Assembly (NCBI RefSeq): GCF_001870905.1
Contig: NZ_LNDC01000169.1
Coordinates: forward strand, 1-32,056
Direction: 5' to 3'
DNA from: Geitlerinema sp. PCC 9228
GTDB lineage: Bacteria; Cyanobacteriota; Cyanobacteriia; Cyanobacteriales; PCC-9228
Length of the DNA: 32,056 nt
The position numbers and the translations under genes are program-made. Below are positions 1-8,202 of the stretch, piece by piece. Under the pieces are notes generated by a model. That model saw only the letters and a program-made list of their open reading frames with translations, searched no databases and was not told the origin of the DNA. Position 1 is the stretch's first letter. Every line of letters begins with the position of its first letter.

Positions 1-25
1 CGTAGCCCGCTAAGAGGCTAAGACT

Positions 26-84
26 GGACTAACCGAACACAATTAACACAGATGTCAATTAATGTTCAGTGATTTGGTTAGTCC
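26..84. repeat. Inverted repeat in the hemB upstream region
   Basis: GGACTAACC at 26-34 is repeated in perfect inversion as GGTTAGTCC at 76-84, about 41 nt apart. The AT-rich spacer itself contains related ATTAA/TTAAT sequence. The pair lies about 175 nt before the hemB start and could be a terminator or hairpin of an upstream gene outside the window, or part of a regulatory leader. Nothing else coding is visible in bases 1-259. Confidence 0.4.
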
Positions 85-259
85 TTATAGCGTTTCCATC
101 TATAGTTTTAAGCTAAAACTTTCCCGCCACTGTAGAGTCAAGGCATAGCAACAAAAATTCATTGAAAGGAATGAAACCAAACAAACTTATATCCAGTACG
201 ATCTGCGGTCCCATCTTTGTGGTATTTCTGAGAATGACGTGTTTGGCAAAAATTTAATT

Positions 260-1246
260 ATGTTTCCAGTTCATCGCCCTCGCCGTTTGCGTGCCTCTGC
301 CGACCTGCGTCGCATGGTGCGGGAAAATTTGGTGACCGCCAATGACTTGGTTTATCCCCTATTTGCCGTACCGGGAGAAGGAATTGCCCAGGAAGTCCCT
401 TCCATGCCTGGGGTTTATCAAATGTCCGTTGACAAAATTGTAGCGGAAGCGAAGGAAATTTACGATTTGGGAATTCCCAGCATTATTTTATTTGGGATTC
501 CCGAACAGAAAGATACCGAAGCCACGGGGGCTTGGCACGATTGCGGCATCGTCCAAAAAGCTACCCAAGCGGTTAAAGAAGCTGTCCCCGATCTGATCGT
601 AACAGTAGATACCTGTCTGTGCGAGTACACCAGCCACGGTCACTGTGGGTATTTACAGGAAGGGGATTTGGTGGGTCGGGTATTAAACGACCCCACGTTA
701 GAGTTGCTGAAGAAAACCGCTGTTTCCCAAGCTCAAGCTGGTGCGGATATTATTGCTCCTTCCGGGATGATGGATGGGTTTGTACAGGCGATTCGTTCGG
801 CTTTGGATGAGGCGGGTTTTCAAAATACGCCGATTTTGTCCTATGCGGCGAAATATGCTTCTGCTTATTACGGTCCTTTCCGAGATGCGGCGGAATCAAG
901 TCCCCAATCGGGCGATCGCCGTACCTATCAAATGGACCCCGCCAATAGCCGCGAAGCCCTTAAGGAAATTGCTTTGGATATCGAAGAAGGGGCGGATATG
1001 CTGATGGTGAAGCCGGCTTTGGCTTATATGGATGTGATTTGGCAGGTGAAACAAGCTACCAATTTACCGGTTGCGGCTTACAATGTTTCCGGCGAATATT
1101 CCATGGTGAAAGCAGCGGCTTTAAATGGTTGGATTGACGAACAACAGGTGGTTTTGGAAACATTGACGGCGTATAAGCGTGCCGGTGCCGATTTGATTTT
1201 GACTTATCATGCCAAGGATGCCGCTCGCTGGCTGGCAGAACAATAA
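260..1246 (+). CDS. hemB: Delta-aminolevulinic acid dehydratase (porphobilinogen synthase)
   Basis: HemB condenses two 5-aminolevulinate molecules into porphobilinogen, the second committed step toward heme, chlorophyll and bilins, in the cytosol. From the ATG at 260 the protein is 328 residues, the usual length for the family. The zinc-type cysteine cluster [13 protein letters not shown] is present (Cys about 119, 121 and 129). Both Schiff-base lysines are recognisable, in [14 protein letters not shown] (Lys about 198) and [10 protein letters not shown] (Lys about 251). A GTG seven codons upstream (239) is in frame, but the ATG matches the usual MFPxxRPRRLR N-terminus. The gene stands alone; a hairpin follows its stop codon. 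The identification is secure; only the start is slightly uncertain. Confidence 0.97.
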   Translation: MFPVHRPRRLRASADLRRMVRENLVTANDLVYPLFAVPGEGIAQEVPSMPGVYQMSVDKIVAEAKEIYDLGIPSIILFGIPEQKDTEATGAWHDCGIVQKATQAVKEAVPDLIVTVDTCLCEYTSHGHCGYLQEGDLVGRVLNDPTLELLKKTAVSQAQAGADIIAPSGMMDGFVQAIRSALDEAGFQNTPILSYAAKYASAYYGPFRDAAESSPQSGDRRTYQMDPANSREALKEIALDIEEGADMLMVKPALAYMDVIWQVKQATNLPVAAYNVSGEYSMVKAAALNGWIDEQQVVLETLTAYKRAGADLILTYHAKDAARWLAEQ

Positions 1247-1250
1247 AAAT

Positions 1251-1281
1251 TCCGCAAGGACGCGATGTCAGGATTTGCGGA
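1251..1281 (+). terminator. Hairpin just downstream of hemB
   Basis: TCCGCAA (1251-1257) pairs with TTGCGGA (1275-1281), four bases after the hemB stop codon. There is no T-run behind it, so it may be a 3' end-stabilising or weak termination structure. The rest of the 1282-1734 gap shows no convincing gene, only AT-rich stretches that probably hold the promoter of the next gene. Confidence 0.4.
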
Positions 1282-1734
1282 CATAGCTAGACACCGCCAT
1301 AAAACTGGTTTTTGGGGAGGTGGTGTTGGTTGTGTCCGCCAATTTTCGTCTGCTTTGGCTAGCAATGGAATCCCTTGGTGGTAGAAGGTGGGGCAAGGGT
1401 GGTGAGAATGTCAGAAAAAAATAACAATTAGAGCATTGTCCGGGGAAATTTTCCCCAAGTCTTATAGTAGAATCGAAAAAAGATTTTCCCAACAGTGCTG
1501 TTTTTTGGGCAAAGAATCTACCAGCAGTTGGAATGTTTTTTTATGACAATTATTTTTTTGTTAGCTATGAATCGGCGATTGTCCGATAGGCAACCGGAAG
1601 TGCGATCGCTACAAATATCGACAGCAACCCAATTGGTATAAATTTTTCCCGATGGACGGTAAGGGAAACAGCGTTTTGGCTGCATTTTTCCTTACCCAAC
1701 GCTTCGCGCAGGATTTTTCAGGAGTTTGAAAATT

Positions 1735-2208
1735 ATGGATTGCAGCCACATTCAATTTGAAACATGCAAATCCAAAGTAGATTGTACGCAGTTGAAATCT
1801 TTGCTCGACCAAACAGCATTTTGGGCACGCGATCGCCAAATTCAAGATTTAGAAATTGCGATCGCCCATAGCTATCCCGTAGTTACAGTTTGGGATGAAA
1901 ATCGTTTGATTGGGTTTGCTCGTGCCACTTCCGATGGTGTCTATCGCGCTTGCATTTGGGATGTGGTTATCCATCCGGAATACCAAGGATGGGGGTTGGG
2001 ACAAAAATTGGTGGAAACCATTATCAGCCACCCCCACCTGTCGCGAGTAGAACGGATTTACTTAATGACCACCTACCAACAGCCGTTTTACCAGCGTATT
2101 GGTTTTGAAGAAAATTCCACTACCACCATGGTCTTGCATGCCCACGCTTGGACTACTCAGATGCAGATTGGGGAGTCCCCTTCTTCAGCCAACATTGAAG
2201 CTGGCTGA
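1735..2208 (+). CDS. GNAT family N-acetyltransferase
   Basis: This 157-residue protein has the GCN5-related N-acetyltransferase fold, which transfers acetyl from acetyl-CoA to an amine. Motif A is clear: DVVIHPEYQGWGLGQKL carries the Q-x-x-G-x-G pyrophosphate-binding loop at about residues 84-89. The C-terminal motif B is FYQRIGFEEN. The ATG at 1735 was chosen because an AGGAG (1720-1724) lies about 10 nt upstream; a TTG three codons earlier is less likely. The substrate cannot be read from the sequence; related cyanobacterial and plastid enzymes acetylate proteins or small amines. Its last 56 nt overlap the 3' end of the convergent kinase gene, so the two transcripts could pair. Confidence 0.85.
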   Translation: MDCSHIQFETCKSKVDCTQLKSLLDQTAFWARDRQIQDLEIAIAHSYPVVTVWDENRLIGFARATSDGVYRACIWDVVIHPEYQGWGLGQKLVETIISHPHLSRVERIYLMTTYQQPFYQRIGFEENSTTTMVLHAHAWTTQMQIGESPSSANIEAG

Positions 2209-3112
2209 TGTGGGTGGGATTTTGCGGATCGGCGATCGCCTGCAAACTACCTCCCATTAACTCTAGCAAGCTTTGGGAAATCCAAACTTTGACCTGCGAG
2301 GATAAATTGGGGCGGTCGCCGGTGATGTACTGGCTTTTTTCGGGCATTTCTGCGGGCGGTTCCAGGTGAAAGCGATGGACGGATTCGCTCCAAGCCTCAA
2401 TGGGAGGTGTGATTTCGATGGCGATCGCGACTTGCTCCTGGCTGCTATCGGGAATAGTTCGCAGGTGAATTTCCCCTTCTGTCATATGGCGGATGGTCGG
2501 ATCCACCAAATTCACCAAAACTTGGGTCAGACGGGTGCGATCGGCCACAACATACAAATCGGGGGGATCGTCCGGTACCTGTAGGCGAATATTGCTATTT
2601 TTTGCCTGTAAATGGGTGAATTGATACAATTGCCCGAACGCATCCGCTACGGCCAAAGATTCTAACTTGAGCGGATCTCGACCGTATTCGCTTCTGGCTA
2701 CCTGCAGCAACTCATCCAACATTTCCACCATACGAACTGCCGATTGATGGGCTTGTTCGAGAAACTCACGTTCTTCTTGGGGGTCTTCGCACAATCCCTC
2801 CAACACCAACTGATGGGCACCGATGAGTCGGTTTAACGGCGATCGCAGTTCGTGGGAAACCCGTGCCAAAAATCCCCCCTTAAATTGGCTCATTTGCCAG
2901 GCGGTTTCGCAGTTCCATTGAGCTTGGCGCAGCTGTTGCGAGAGGGTTTCTATCTGCTGTTGCCAGGTAGCTGCCGTATCTTCGGTGGATGGGGAACGAT
3001 GCCTGCCATTGTTTTTCTTACGGCGTTTGGAAAAGCGATGTTGCCACCACCAACTGCCGGCAATACCAAGGCCCGCACCCGCGGCTAAAAATAACCAGTT
3101 ACTCCATACCAC
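2153..3112 (-). CDS. Membrane-anchored histidine-kinase-like protein with a degenerate ATP-binding domain
   Basis: The 319-residue protein starts at a GTG (3112), with one N-terminal membrane helix (about residues 5-23), a basic stop-transfer segment, a short coiled coil and then a HisKA dimerisation domain. The H-box is intact: VSHELRSPLNRLIG, His about 87. The catalytic half is unusual. The region expected to hold the N-box reads NLVDPTIRHM, with proline where the Mg-ATP asparagine normally sits. No DxGxG G1 box is visible, and the G2 region (about 268-288) lacks GLGL although the following ISQSLLELMGG is typical. It may be a phospho-acceptor or scaffold rather than an autokinase. No response regulator is adjacent. 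It overlaps the GNAT gene tail to tail by 56 nt. Confidence 0.8.
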   Translation of the reverse strand: MVWSNWLFLAAGAGLGIAGSWWWQHRFSKRRKKNNGRHRSPSTEDTAATWQQQIETLSQQLRQAQWNCETAWQMSQFKGGFLARVSHELRSPLNRLIGAHQLVLEGLCEDPQEEREFLEQAHQSAVRMVEMLDELLQVARSEYGRDPLKLESLAVADAFGQLYQFTHLQAKNSNIRLQVPDDPPDLYVVADRTRLTQVLVNLVDPTIRHMTEGEIHLRTIPDSSQEQVAIAIEITPPIEAWSESVHRFHLEPPAEMPEKSQYITGDRPNLSSQVKVWISQSLLELMGGSLQAIADPQNPTHISQLQCWLKKGTPQSASE

Positions 3113-3187
3113 AATAAAATTCCTGCTTGCTGAACTTGTCCATAAAAAGAATCCTTTGTTCTTTATTCCTGTTTTTCGAGGCGCTTG

Positions 3188-3778
3188 TCAAGGTGCAAAT
3201 GCGATCGCGCCTTGGCGCAACACTTCCCAGCTACCCTGGCGCCAGACTACCACAGTAGAAGGCTGTTTGCTGGCACCTTGAGCTTGCTTCCAAAGCGGCG
3301 TCGGCGGCACCAAAACCTGGGGAAAGGCTTGCATAATTTCTTCTAATGAAGTCAAAGGTGGTTCGCCGCTGCGGTTGATGCTGGTCGTTGCCAGGGGGCC
3401 CGTGGCGCTGAGCAGGTCCACCGCTACCTGGCAGTCAGGAACTCGCAGACCAATGGTGGTGGGGTTTTGTGGGTTCATTTGCGGCGGTACGGAAGCCGAA
3501 GCCGGTAATACCAATGTGAGTTGCCCCGGTAAATATTTTTCCGCGATCGCCTGCCAAATTTGAAATTCTTGTTCGGTTCCCCGAACGTAAGGCAGAAGAC
3601 TGTTAAAAGTGGCACCCATCAACACCAAAGGTTTCTCGTAACTGCGTTGCTTGGCCGCGTAAACTGACTCGGCGCGATCGGGTCTAGCGGCCAAAGCCGG
3701 TACGGTATCGGTGGGAAAGCTAATCAAATTGCCGGCGTTGACACCTGTAATTAAAGCCTCAAAGGATACCTGAGTCAT
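3188..3778 (-). CDS. tsaC: L-threonylcarbamoyladenylate synthase (Sua5/YrdC/TsaC family)
   Basis: This family makes threonylcarbamoyl-AMP from threonine, bicarbonate and ATP, the first step of t6A37 modification of ANN-decoding tRNAs. The 196-residue length fits the short TsaC form without the Sua5 C-terminal domain. Family signatures are the N-terminal SFPTDTVPALAA, the lysine-rich KQRSYEKPLVLM, PGQLTLVLPA and IGLRVPD, and the late STSIN-like segment TTSINRSGEPP. The ATG at 3778 gives the normal N-terminus (MTQVSFEALI); an in-frame extension to 3892 is low-complexity and unlikely to be translated. It lies 75 nt upstream of the histidine-kinase-like gene on the same strand and may be co-transcribed with it. 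Confidence 0.88.
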   Translation of the reverse strand: MTQVSFEALITGVNAGNLISFPTDTVPALAARPDRAESVYAAKQRSYEKPLVLMGATFNSLLPYVRGTEQEFQIWQAIAEKYLPGQLTLVLPASASVPPQMNPQNPTTIGLRVPDCQVAVDLLSATGPLATTSINRSGEPPLTSLEEIMQAFPQVLVPPTPLWKQAQGASKQPSTVVVWRQGSWEVLRQGAIAFAP

Positions 3779-4146
3779 GGTTCTGTCGATTGTTTTTTTT
3801 GATGGTTTGGGCAGCAAAGAAGAGGGAGAAACAAGGGCATCGAGAAAAATATTGTACTGTTCGAGCACCCAAGCACCCAAGCATCCCCCCAACTTCCGAA
3901 AACCGAAAATCTAAAAATTACCATTGATGTAAAATTTTATACAGAAATAATTGCTATTCTTCTGAAACTTCGCTAGTATTGAGGTAAGGAATAAATCGGG
4001 TCTGGAAGCATTTCGTGCGGGTAAGTGTTGCCAACGTAGCGAAATGCTCTTTTCGGCCTGGATAGCACAGAAGCTGGATTTAAAAAGCTTTTTAGCGCCA
4101 TCAGTTTACGTATTTGTTGTTTGTGTAGAAATTAGGATAATTGGTT
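3779..4146. other. Divergent intergenic region between tsaC and the DUF4278 gene
   Basis: This 368-nt gap separates two divergent genes and must hold both promoters. It contains a short direct repeat of GCACCCAA near 3865-3880 followed by a C-run, and AT-rich stretches around 3900-3960 and 4080-4140. No convincing small gene or structured RNA was seen. Confidence 0.4.
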
Positions 4147-4551
4147 ATGAAACTCACCTATCGCGGTATCAGCTACGATTACGAACCTCCCACTTTAGAC
4201 ATGGAAGAAGGACAAATGGGAGGAAAATATAGAGGACAAGCTTGGAAACTCCGCTATCCCCGACATATGCCCACCATGGAACCGAAAAGCAGTCTCAAAT
4301 ATCGTGGGGTTGCTTACGGTACGGAGGCCACGGGGAAAGCTGTTCCCGTACAGGACCAACCCCGGCAACCGAAAAAAACAGCCGCCAACGCTCCTTCTGT
4401 TGCTTTGCTAGAAGATATGGCGAAGCTCCACCACGAAAACATCTGTCGCCGTTTGGAACATCGCCTGCAAGTAGCGCGGGAAAGAGGTGACGAAATGTTG
4501 GTGAAAGCCTTAGAAGAAGAACAAAAACAAATGGTCTGTTCTTCCCGCTAA
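4147..4551 (+). CDS. DUF4278 domain protein
   Basis: The 134-residue protein opens with MKLTYRGISYDYEPP, the N-terminal signature of the DUF4278 family, which I know mainly from cyanobacteria and whose function is not established. A second partial copy of the motif, LKYRGVAYGT, occurs at about residues 51-60, and KYRGQAW at about 28-34. The C-terminal third is charged and probably helical (LLEDMAKLHHENICRRLEHRL and following). The ATG at 4147 gives the canonical N-terminus; a TTG two codons upstream is less likely. A strong rho-independent terminator follows about 36 nt after the stop, so it is probably monocistronic. Confidence 0.75.
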   Translation: MKLTYRGISYDYEPPTLDMEEGQMGGKYRGQAWKLRYPRHMPTMEPKSSLKYRGVAYGTEATGKAVPVQDQPRQPKKTAANAPSVALLEDMAKLHHENICRRLEHRLQVARERGDEMLVKALEEEQKQMVCSSR

Positions 4552-4587
4552 AACAACTAAAGAAGGGGTACTTAGAAGATAGGCAGG

Positions 4588-4624
4588 GGAGTATCTGTAT
4601 GGGATACTCCTTTTTTGTTTTTTT
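4588..4624 (+). terminator. Rho-independent terminator after the DUF4278 gene
   Basis: GGAGTATC (4588-4595) pairs with GATACTCC (4603-4610) around a 7-nt loop and is followed directly by TTTTTTG and a second T-run. This is a textbook intrinsic terminator for the rightward gene. It abuts the stop codon of the convergent esterase gene. Confidence 0.9.
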
Positions 4625-5280
4625 TAACAGATATTAGGCTGGGATGGGGCTTGTCGCTGGCAAAATTCGCGAGTGGCTTGCCAAATTTCTGGCAGAACGT
4701 TTACTAAGGCATGGTCGCTGTCTAGTTCTTGAAGGGTGACCCAAGAACGGGTTTTGGCAAATTGGCGGCTGACTTCTATGGAAATGACTTCGTCGTGGCG
4801 ACCGTGCAGCAATAGGGTGGGAACTGGACGTTGCAGTTGGGATTCGCGGTATGAACGCAAATCCGTGAGAAAGCGGTGATGGAGCGGAAGGGGTTGTTGG
4901 TAGGCGTGGTGGTAGACGGAAAGTTTCCCTTCTGTTTGCCAAGTGTGTCGGTCTTTTGGTGATAAGGTGGGCAGCCAGCAATCTAAAAATTGAAAGGCGG
5001 GGGCGAGGAGGATAATTTGACGCACTTGCGGGTATTTTTCGGCTAGCCAAGCGGCTGTAAGACCGCCGAAACTTGAACCAATGAGGGTGGCGGTTTGAGG
5101 GGACTGCGGCAGGAGAGCAGCAACTTGTTGTAGTTGGCGGGTGAGGGTGAGGTGGTAGAAATCTCCTTGGTTGAGGTCGGGGATGGTGAGGGGGTATCCC
5201 CAATCGGCAAAGCGATCGCTTAGGTAGCGGGCTTTGCGCGATTGAGGACCAGAGGCAAATCCGTGCAGGTAAATGTACAT
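4624..5280 (-). CDS. YqiA-like alpha/beta-hydrolase esterase
   Basis: The 218-residue protein begins MYIYLHGFASGPQS, with the oxyanion-side HGF motif of the YqiA/UPF0227 esterase family. The nucleophile elbow is GSSFGG (Ser about residue 69), the acid is in LLHGRHDEVI and the catalytic histidine is in DSDHALV, so the triad is complete. No signal peptide is visible, so it is probably a cytosolic carboxylesterase. The natural substrate is unknown. It starts 24 nt after the hisB stop codon on the same strand, which suggests co-transcription, though no functional link to histidine synthesis is evident. Confidence 0.85.
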   Translation of the reverse strand: MYIYLHGFASGPQSRKARYLSDRFADWGYPLTIPDLNQGDFYHLTLTRQLQQVAALLPQSPQTATLIGSSFGGLTAAWLAEKYPQVRQIILLAPAFQFLDCWLPTLSPKDRHTWQTEGKLSVYHHAYQQPLPLHHRFLTDLRSYRESQLQRPVPTLLLHGRHDEVISIEVSRQFAKTRSWVTLQELDSDHALVNVLPEIWQATREFCQRQAPSQPNIC

Positions 5281-5304
5281 GGGCGGGAGGGGGACAAACA
5301 GAAT

Positions 5305-5970
5305 CTACAAAACGCCTTTAGAACTGGGGATAATATCGGCCCGTCTCGGGTCGATTTCTACGGCCATGCGCAAGGAACGGGCAAAGGCTTTGAAGGTGGC
5401 TTCGATAATATGGTGGGAGTTGATGCCGTCTAGCTGGCGTAGGTGCAGGGTCATGAGGCTATTGTGGGCGATCGCGATGAAAAATTCGCGCACCAGTTGG
5501 GTGTCGTAGGTACCAACCCGCTGGGTGGGAATGGTCAAACCGTAGCTTACGTGGGCGCGTCCGGATAAATCGAGGGATACTTGGACCAAAGCTTCGTCTA
5601 AAGGGGCGAGAAAATGACCGAAACGGACGATGCCTTGGCGATCGCCGAGAGCCTGCCACAAAGCCTGTCCCAATGCAATGCCCACATCCTCGTTGGTGTG
5701 GTGGTCGTCAATTTCGGTGTCTCCTTGGGCGCGTACGTCCAGGTCAAACAACCCGTGGGAAGCCAGTTGGTGCAGCATGTGGTCCAAAAAGGGGATGCCA
5801 GTATCTACAGTACAGTTCCCCCTACCGTCGAGGGCAATGCTGGCGGTGACATCGGTTTCTTTGGTAGTGCGGCGGACGCAGGCATAGCGTTTTTCCGGTG
5901 CTGTCTCGTTGCCGTCGCCGTTGGCTGGGGAGAAATCAGTACTCTGTTGCTTGGGGTCTTGAGTTCGCAT
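5305..5970 (-). CDS. hisB: Imidazoleglycerol-phosphate dehydratase
   Basis: HisB removes water from imidazole-glycerol phosphate to give imidazole-acetol phosphate in histidine synthesis. The duplicated metal-binding motifs are intact: [27 protein letters not shown] and [16 protein letters not shown]. The histidines in these bind the manganese pair. The 221 residues match the stand-alone dehydratase, without the phosphatase domain fused in E. coli. The first 25 or so residues are a polar extension before RTTKETD, so translation could begin slightly later. The gene diverges from hli with a 131-nt intergenic region and is followed by the esterase gene. Confidence 0.96.
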   Translation of the reverse strand: MRTQDPKQQSTDFSPANGDGNETAPEKRYACVRRTTKETDVTASIALDGRGNCTVDTGIPFLDHMLHQLASHGLFDLDVRAQGDTEIDDHHTNEDVGIALGQALWQALGDRQGIVRFGHFLAPLDEALVQVSLDLSGRAHVSYGLTIPTQRVGTYDTQLVREFFIAIAHNSLMTLHLRQLDGINSHHIIEATFKAFARSLRMAVEIDPRRADIIPSSKGVL

Positions 5971-6052
5971 GGTGTTGGTTCCTCGCGCTGGTTGCTTGTC
6001 TAATTTCCAACGATAAAGTTGGCAAAATAGGTTGTCACCTGCGCCAATTTTC

Positions 6053-6068
6053 GTTACATTAATTAACA
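6053..6068 (+). promoter_or_regulatory. HLR1-like direct repeat upstream of hli
   Basis: GTTACA (6053-6058) and TTAACA (6063-6068) are spaced by TTAA. This resembles the HLR1 element (two G/T-TTACA half-sites with a 4-nt spacer), the known binding site of the RpaB response regulator at high-light genes in cyanobacteria. The second half-site has one mismatch. It lies 34 nt before the hli start codon, a fitting context. The call rests on motif and context only. Confidence 0.45.
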
Positions 6069-6101
6069 GAACTTTAGAAAAATTATATGTAGGGGGACAT
6101 T

Positions 6102-6257
6102 ATGGAAGACAACACCAATCGCAACGCCTGGAACTGGGGCTTTACCGCCGGTGCTGAAAATTGGAACGGACGTTTGGCTATGATTGGCTTCATTTCCGCT
6201 CTAGCTGTAGAACTGATTACCGGTCAAGGCGTTCTCCATTTCTTGGGCGTTATGTAG
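6102..6257 (+). CDS. hli: High-light-inducible one-helix protein (Hlip/SCP)
   Basis: This 51-residue protein carries the chlorophyll-binding motif [16 protein letters not shown], typical of the ELIP/HLIP/LHC superfamily, within its single membrane helix (about residues 20-45). Such proteins sit in the thylakoid membrane, bind chlorophyll and carotenoid, and protect photosystem II assembly intermediates and the chlorophyll synthesis machinery under strong light. A strong AGGGGG ribosome site lies at 6091-6096. The size is nearest the short HliC type. An HLR1-like element upstream suggests light-stress control by RpaB, and a terminator at 6373 ends the transcript. The start is clear. Confidence 0.93.
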   Translation: MEDNTNRNAWNWGFTAGAENWNGRLAMIGFISALAVELITGQGVLHFLGVM

Positions 6258-6372
6258 AAGTTACCTCAGCCAGGAGTGCCCATTTTGTACAGCTATTACC
6301 CACAAAATGGTTCCTTGGCTGCTATTCCTTCCTTTCTTCTTTTTGAAACCTGTGGTTTTCCTGAAAACGGAT

Positions 6373-6408
6373 AGCTGGGAGTTTTTGGCGAGGCTCCCAG
6401 CTTTTTTT
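6373..6408 (+). terminator. Rho-independent terminator downstream of hli
   Basis: AGCTGGGAG (6373-6381) pairs perfectly with CTCCCAGCT (6394-6402), followed by seven T residues. It is oriented for the rightward hli transcript and lies about 115 nt past its stop codon. Nothing coding is apparent between the two. Confidence 0.9.
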
Positions 6409-6530
6409 GCACAAATAACCATTCAGAGATGGACGAATGGTTGCTTGGCTTTCAATTTTCAGGAAAATCGATGGGTTGTCTTGGGATAGAAATGTGGTGA
6501 GCACAGCGTTGGCAAACGCTGCCTACCAAC

Positions 6531-7904
6531 CTAGCGGATGTACTCTTTTAAGATGCTGTTGCGATTGGGATGGCGAAGTTTGCGCAATGCCTTGGCTTCG
6601 ATTTGGCGGATGCGCTCGCGGGTGACGTTAAAGGTTTGCCCGATTTCTTCTAGGGTTTTCATGCGACCATCGTCCAAACCATAGCGCAAGCGCAGGACAT
6701 CCCGTTCCCGGGGGCTGAGGGTATCGAGAACGCATTCTAGATCTTCGCGCAGCAAATCTTTGGAGACTTCGTCTTCGGGGGTTTCTCCGTCGGATTCGAT
6801 GAAGTCTCCCAACCGGGAATCTTCTTCTTTGCCAATGGGCGTTTCTAGGGAAATGGGGAGCTGCGCCGACTTGGCAATAAAGCGCAATTTCTCAATGGTC
6901 ATTTCCATGCGCATGGCAATTTCTTCCTCAGTTGGCTTGCGCCCCATTTCTTGAGAAAGAAGTTTGGTGGTTTTCTTGATACGAGAAATGGTTTCGTACA
7001 AGTGAACGGGCAGACGAATGGTGCGGGATTGATCGGCGATCGCTCGGGTGATGGCCTGGCGAATCCACCAAGTTGCATAAGTGGAAAACTTATATCCTTT
7101 TTCGTGGTCGAATTTTTCGGCGGCACGAATGAGTCCCAAACTGCCTTCTTGAATTAAGTCTTGGAAAGACAGACCGCGATTCATGTATTTTTTGGCAATG
7201 GAGACCACCAGACGCAAGTTGGACTGTACCATTTTATCTTTGGCACGCCGCCCGATATGCAAGCGCCGGCGGAATTTGGAGGTATAGGTTTGAATGTGGT
7301 CTTCCCAGCTTTTGGTTAGGGTCAGGCTGGTTTCTTGCGCTGCTGCTAGCAGGGAATCTAAAGCAGAATTTGCCGCTAGAACCCCCAAACAGAGACGGTT
7401 TTGGAGGGTGGCTTGACCCAACTGCGCGATCGCCACCAACAGGGCGTTGACCTTGTCTTCCAATCCCAACTCTTGCAGGCGAACCACCTCTGCCCATTCC
7501 ACATGTTTGGGGTTGCGCCCCAAACCAGCGCCCATATATTCGCGAATGCGTTCTAAAGCCAACAAGTCGGAAATCTGACGTGCCAGTTCGATTTCCTCGT
7601 CAGCCCGCAGCAGTCGGGTTCTACCGATCTCTTGTAGGTACAAGCGAATGGAATCTTCGGTATAGTGTTTTTTCTTATCGCCATCCTCGCTGCGAGATGA
7701 AGCAACTTTGCCAGACTTTTCGTTCTCGAGATCGGTCCGACCCTCTAACAAAGCATTGCCAGCTGCTTCCAAGGTTTCTTTGGATACGGAACTTGGGTCT
7801 TCCTCTGCCTCGTTCTCTAAGATTTGCAATTCTTGTTCGAGAGGTTCGACTGACTCAAACTCAGTCCGATCGATGGTTGCGAGTACGTTATTTGTCTGGT
7901 TCAT
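6531..7904 (-). CDS. sigA: RNA polymerase principal sigma factor SigA (RpoD)
   Basis: This 457-residue sigma-70 protein is the vegetative factor. Region 1.2 begins [16 protein letters not shown]. Region 2 includes [16 protein letters not shown] and the -10 recognition helix around [14 protein letters not shown]. Region 3 contains [12 protein letters not shown]. Region 4 ends with [19 protein letters not shown], and the KEYIR terminus is usual for cyanobacterial group 1 SigA. The ATG at 7904 has a GAGGA ribosome site and the usual [10 protein letters not shown] start. An insert between regions 1.2 and 2 (about residues 120-215) is normal for primary sigma factors. An IsrB element lies about 300 nt upstream in the same orientation and could contribute read-through transcription. 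Confidence 0.95.
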   Translation of the reverse strand: MNQTNNVLATIDRTEFESVEPLEQELQILENEAEEDPSSVSKETLEAAGNALLEGRTDLENEKSGKVASSRSEDGDKKKHYTEDSIRLYLQEIGRTRLLRADEEIELARQISDLLALERIREYMGAGLGRNPKHVEWAEVVRLQELGLEDKVNALLVAIAQLGQATLQNRLCLGVLAANSALDSLLAAAQETSLTLTKSWEDHIQTYTSKFRRRLHIGRRAKDKMVQSNLRLVVSIAKKYMNRGLSFQDLIQEGSLGLIRAAEKFDHEKGYKFSTYATWWIRQAITRAIADQSRTIRLPVHLYETISRIKKTTKLLSQEMGRKPTEEEIAMRMEMTIEKLRFIAKSAQLPISLETPIGKEEDSRLGDFIESDGETPEDEVSKDLLREDLECVLDTLSPRERDVLRLRYGLDDGRMKTLEEIGQTFNVTRERIRQIEAKALRKLRHPNRNSILKEYIR

Positions 7905-8202
7905 GCCGCGTTCCTCATGCTCCTTCTTAAACTTCAACTGCGAAACCGAACAACGATCGTTTTGCTTTTCCCAAAAGCTGCACCCGGACCGTACAGCCAT
8001 TGTGGGGGCTACGGGCTAGACGTAGCCATGTCATTGTCCGTTTGGGGAATATACAAATGGGAGGACATTTGGTGTCAATGGGATGATTTTTTTGTCCACC
8101 TCAATACCTAGCAGTCCTTTCCGAAACTGGGAATGGAACTATGGACTACCATAGGTCAGACCTTTATGATTGTAGCTTTTTTCACCAAAAATGTACGATT
8201 CA
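7905..8202. other. Upstream region of sigA
   Basis: This 298-nt gap between sigA and the IsrB gene must contain the sigA promoter (leftward). No gene or strong terminator is visible in it. The right boundary of the mobile element is probably near 8200. Confidence 0.4.

Noticed and set aside
1268..1492. A 74-residue leftward frame between hemB and the acetyltransferase gene
   Set aside because: No ribosome site, low-complexity Ser/Pro content and no recognisable motif; it also overlaps the hemB 3' hairpin.
4634..4700. Terminator at 4588-4624 serving the leftward esterase gene as well
   Set aside because: Read leftward, the stem is followed by CCTGCC rather than a T-run, so it works convincingly only for the rightward DUF4278 gene.
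4634..5203. A 189-residue Pro/Arg/Ser-rich frame inside the esterase gene
   Set aside because: It is a same-strand shadow of the esterase with biased composition and no motif, while the esterase has a complete catalytic triad.
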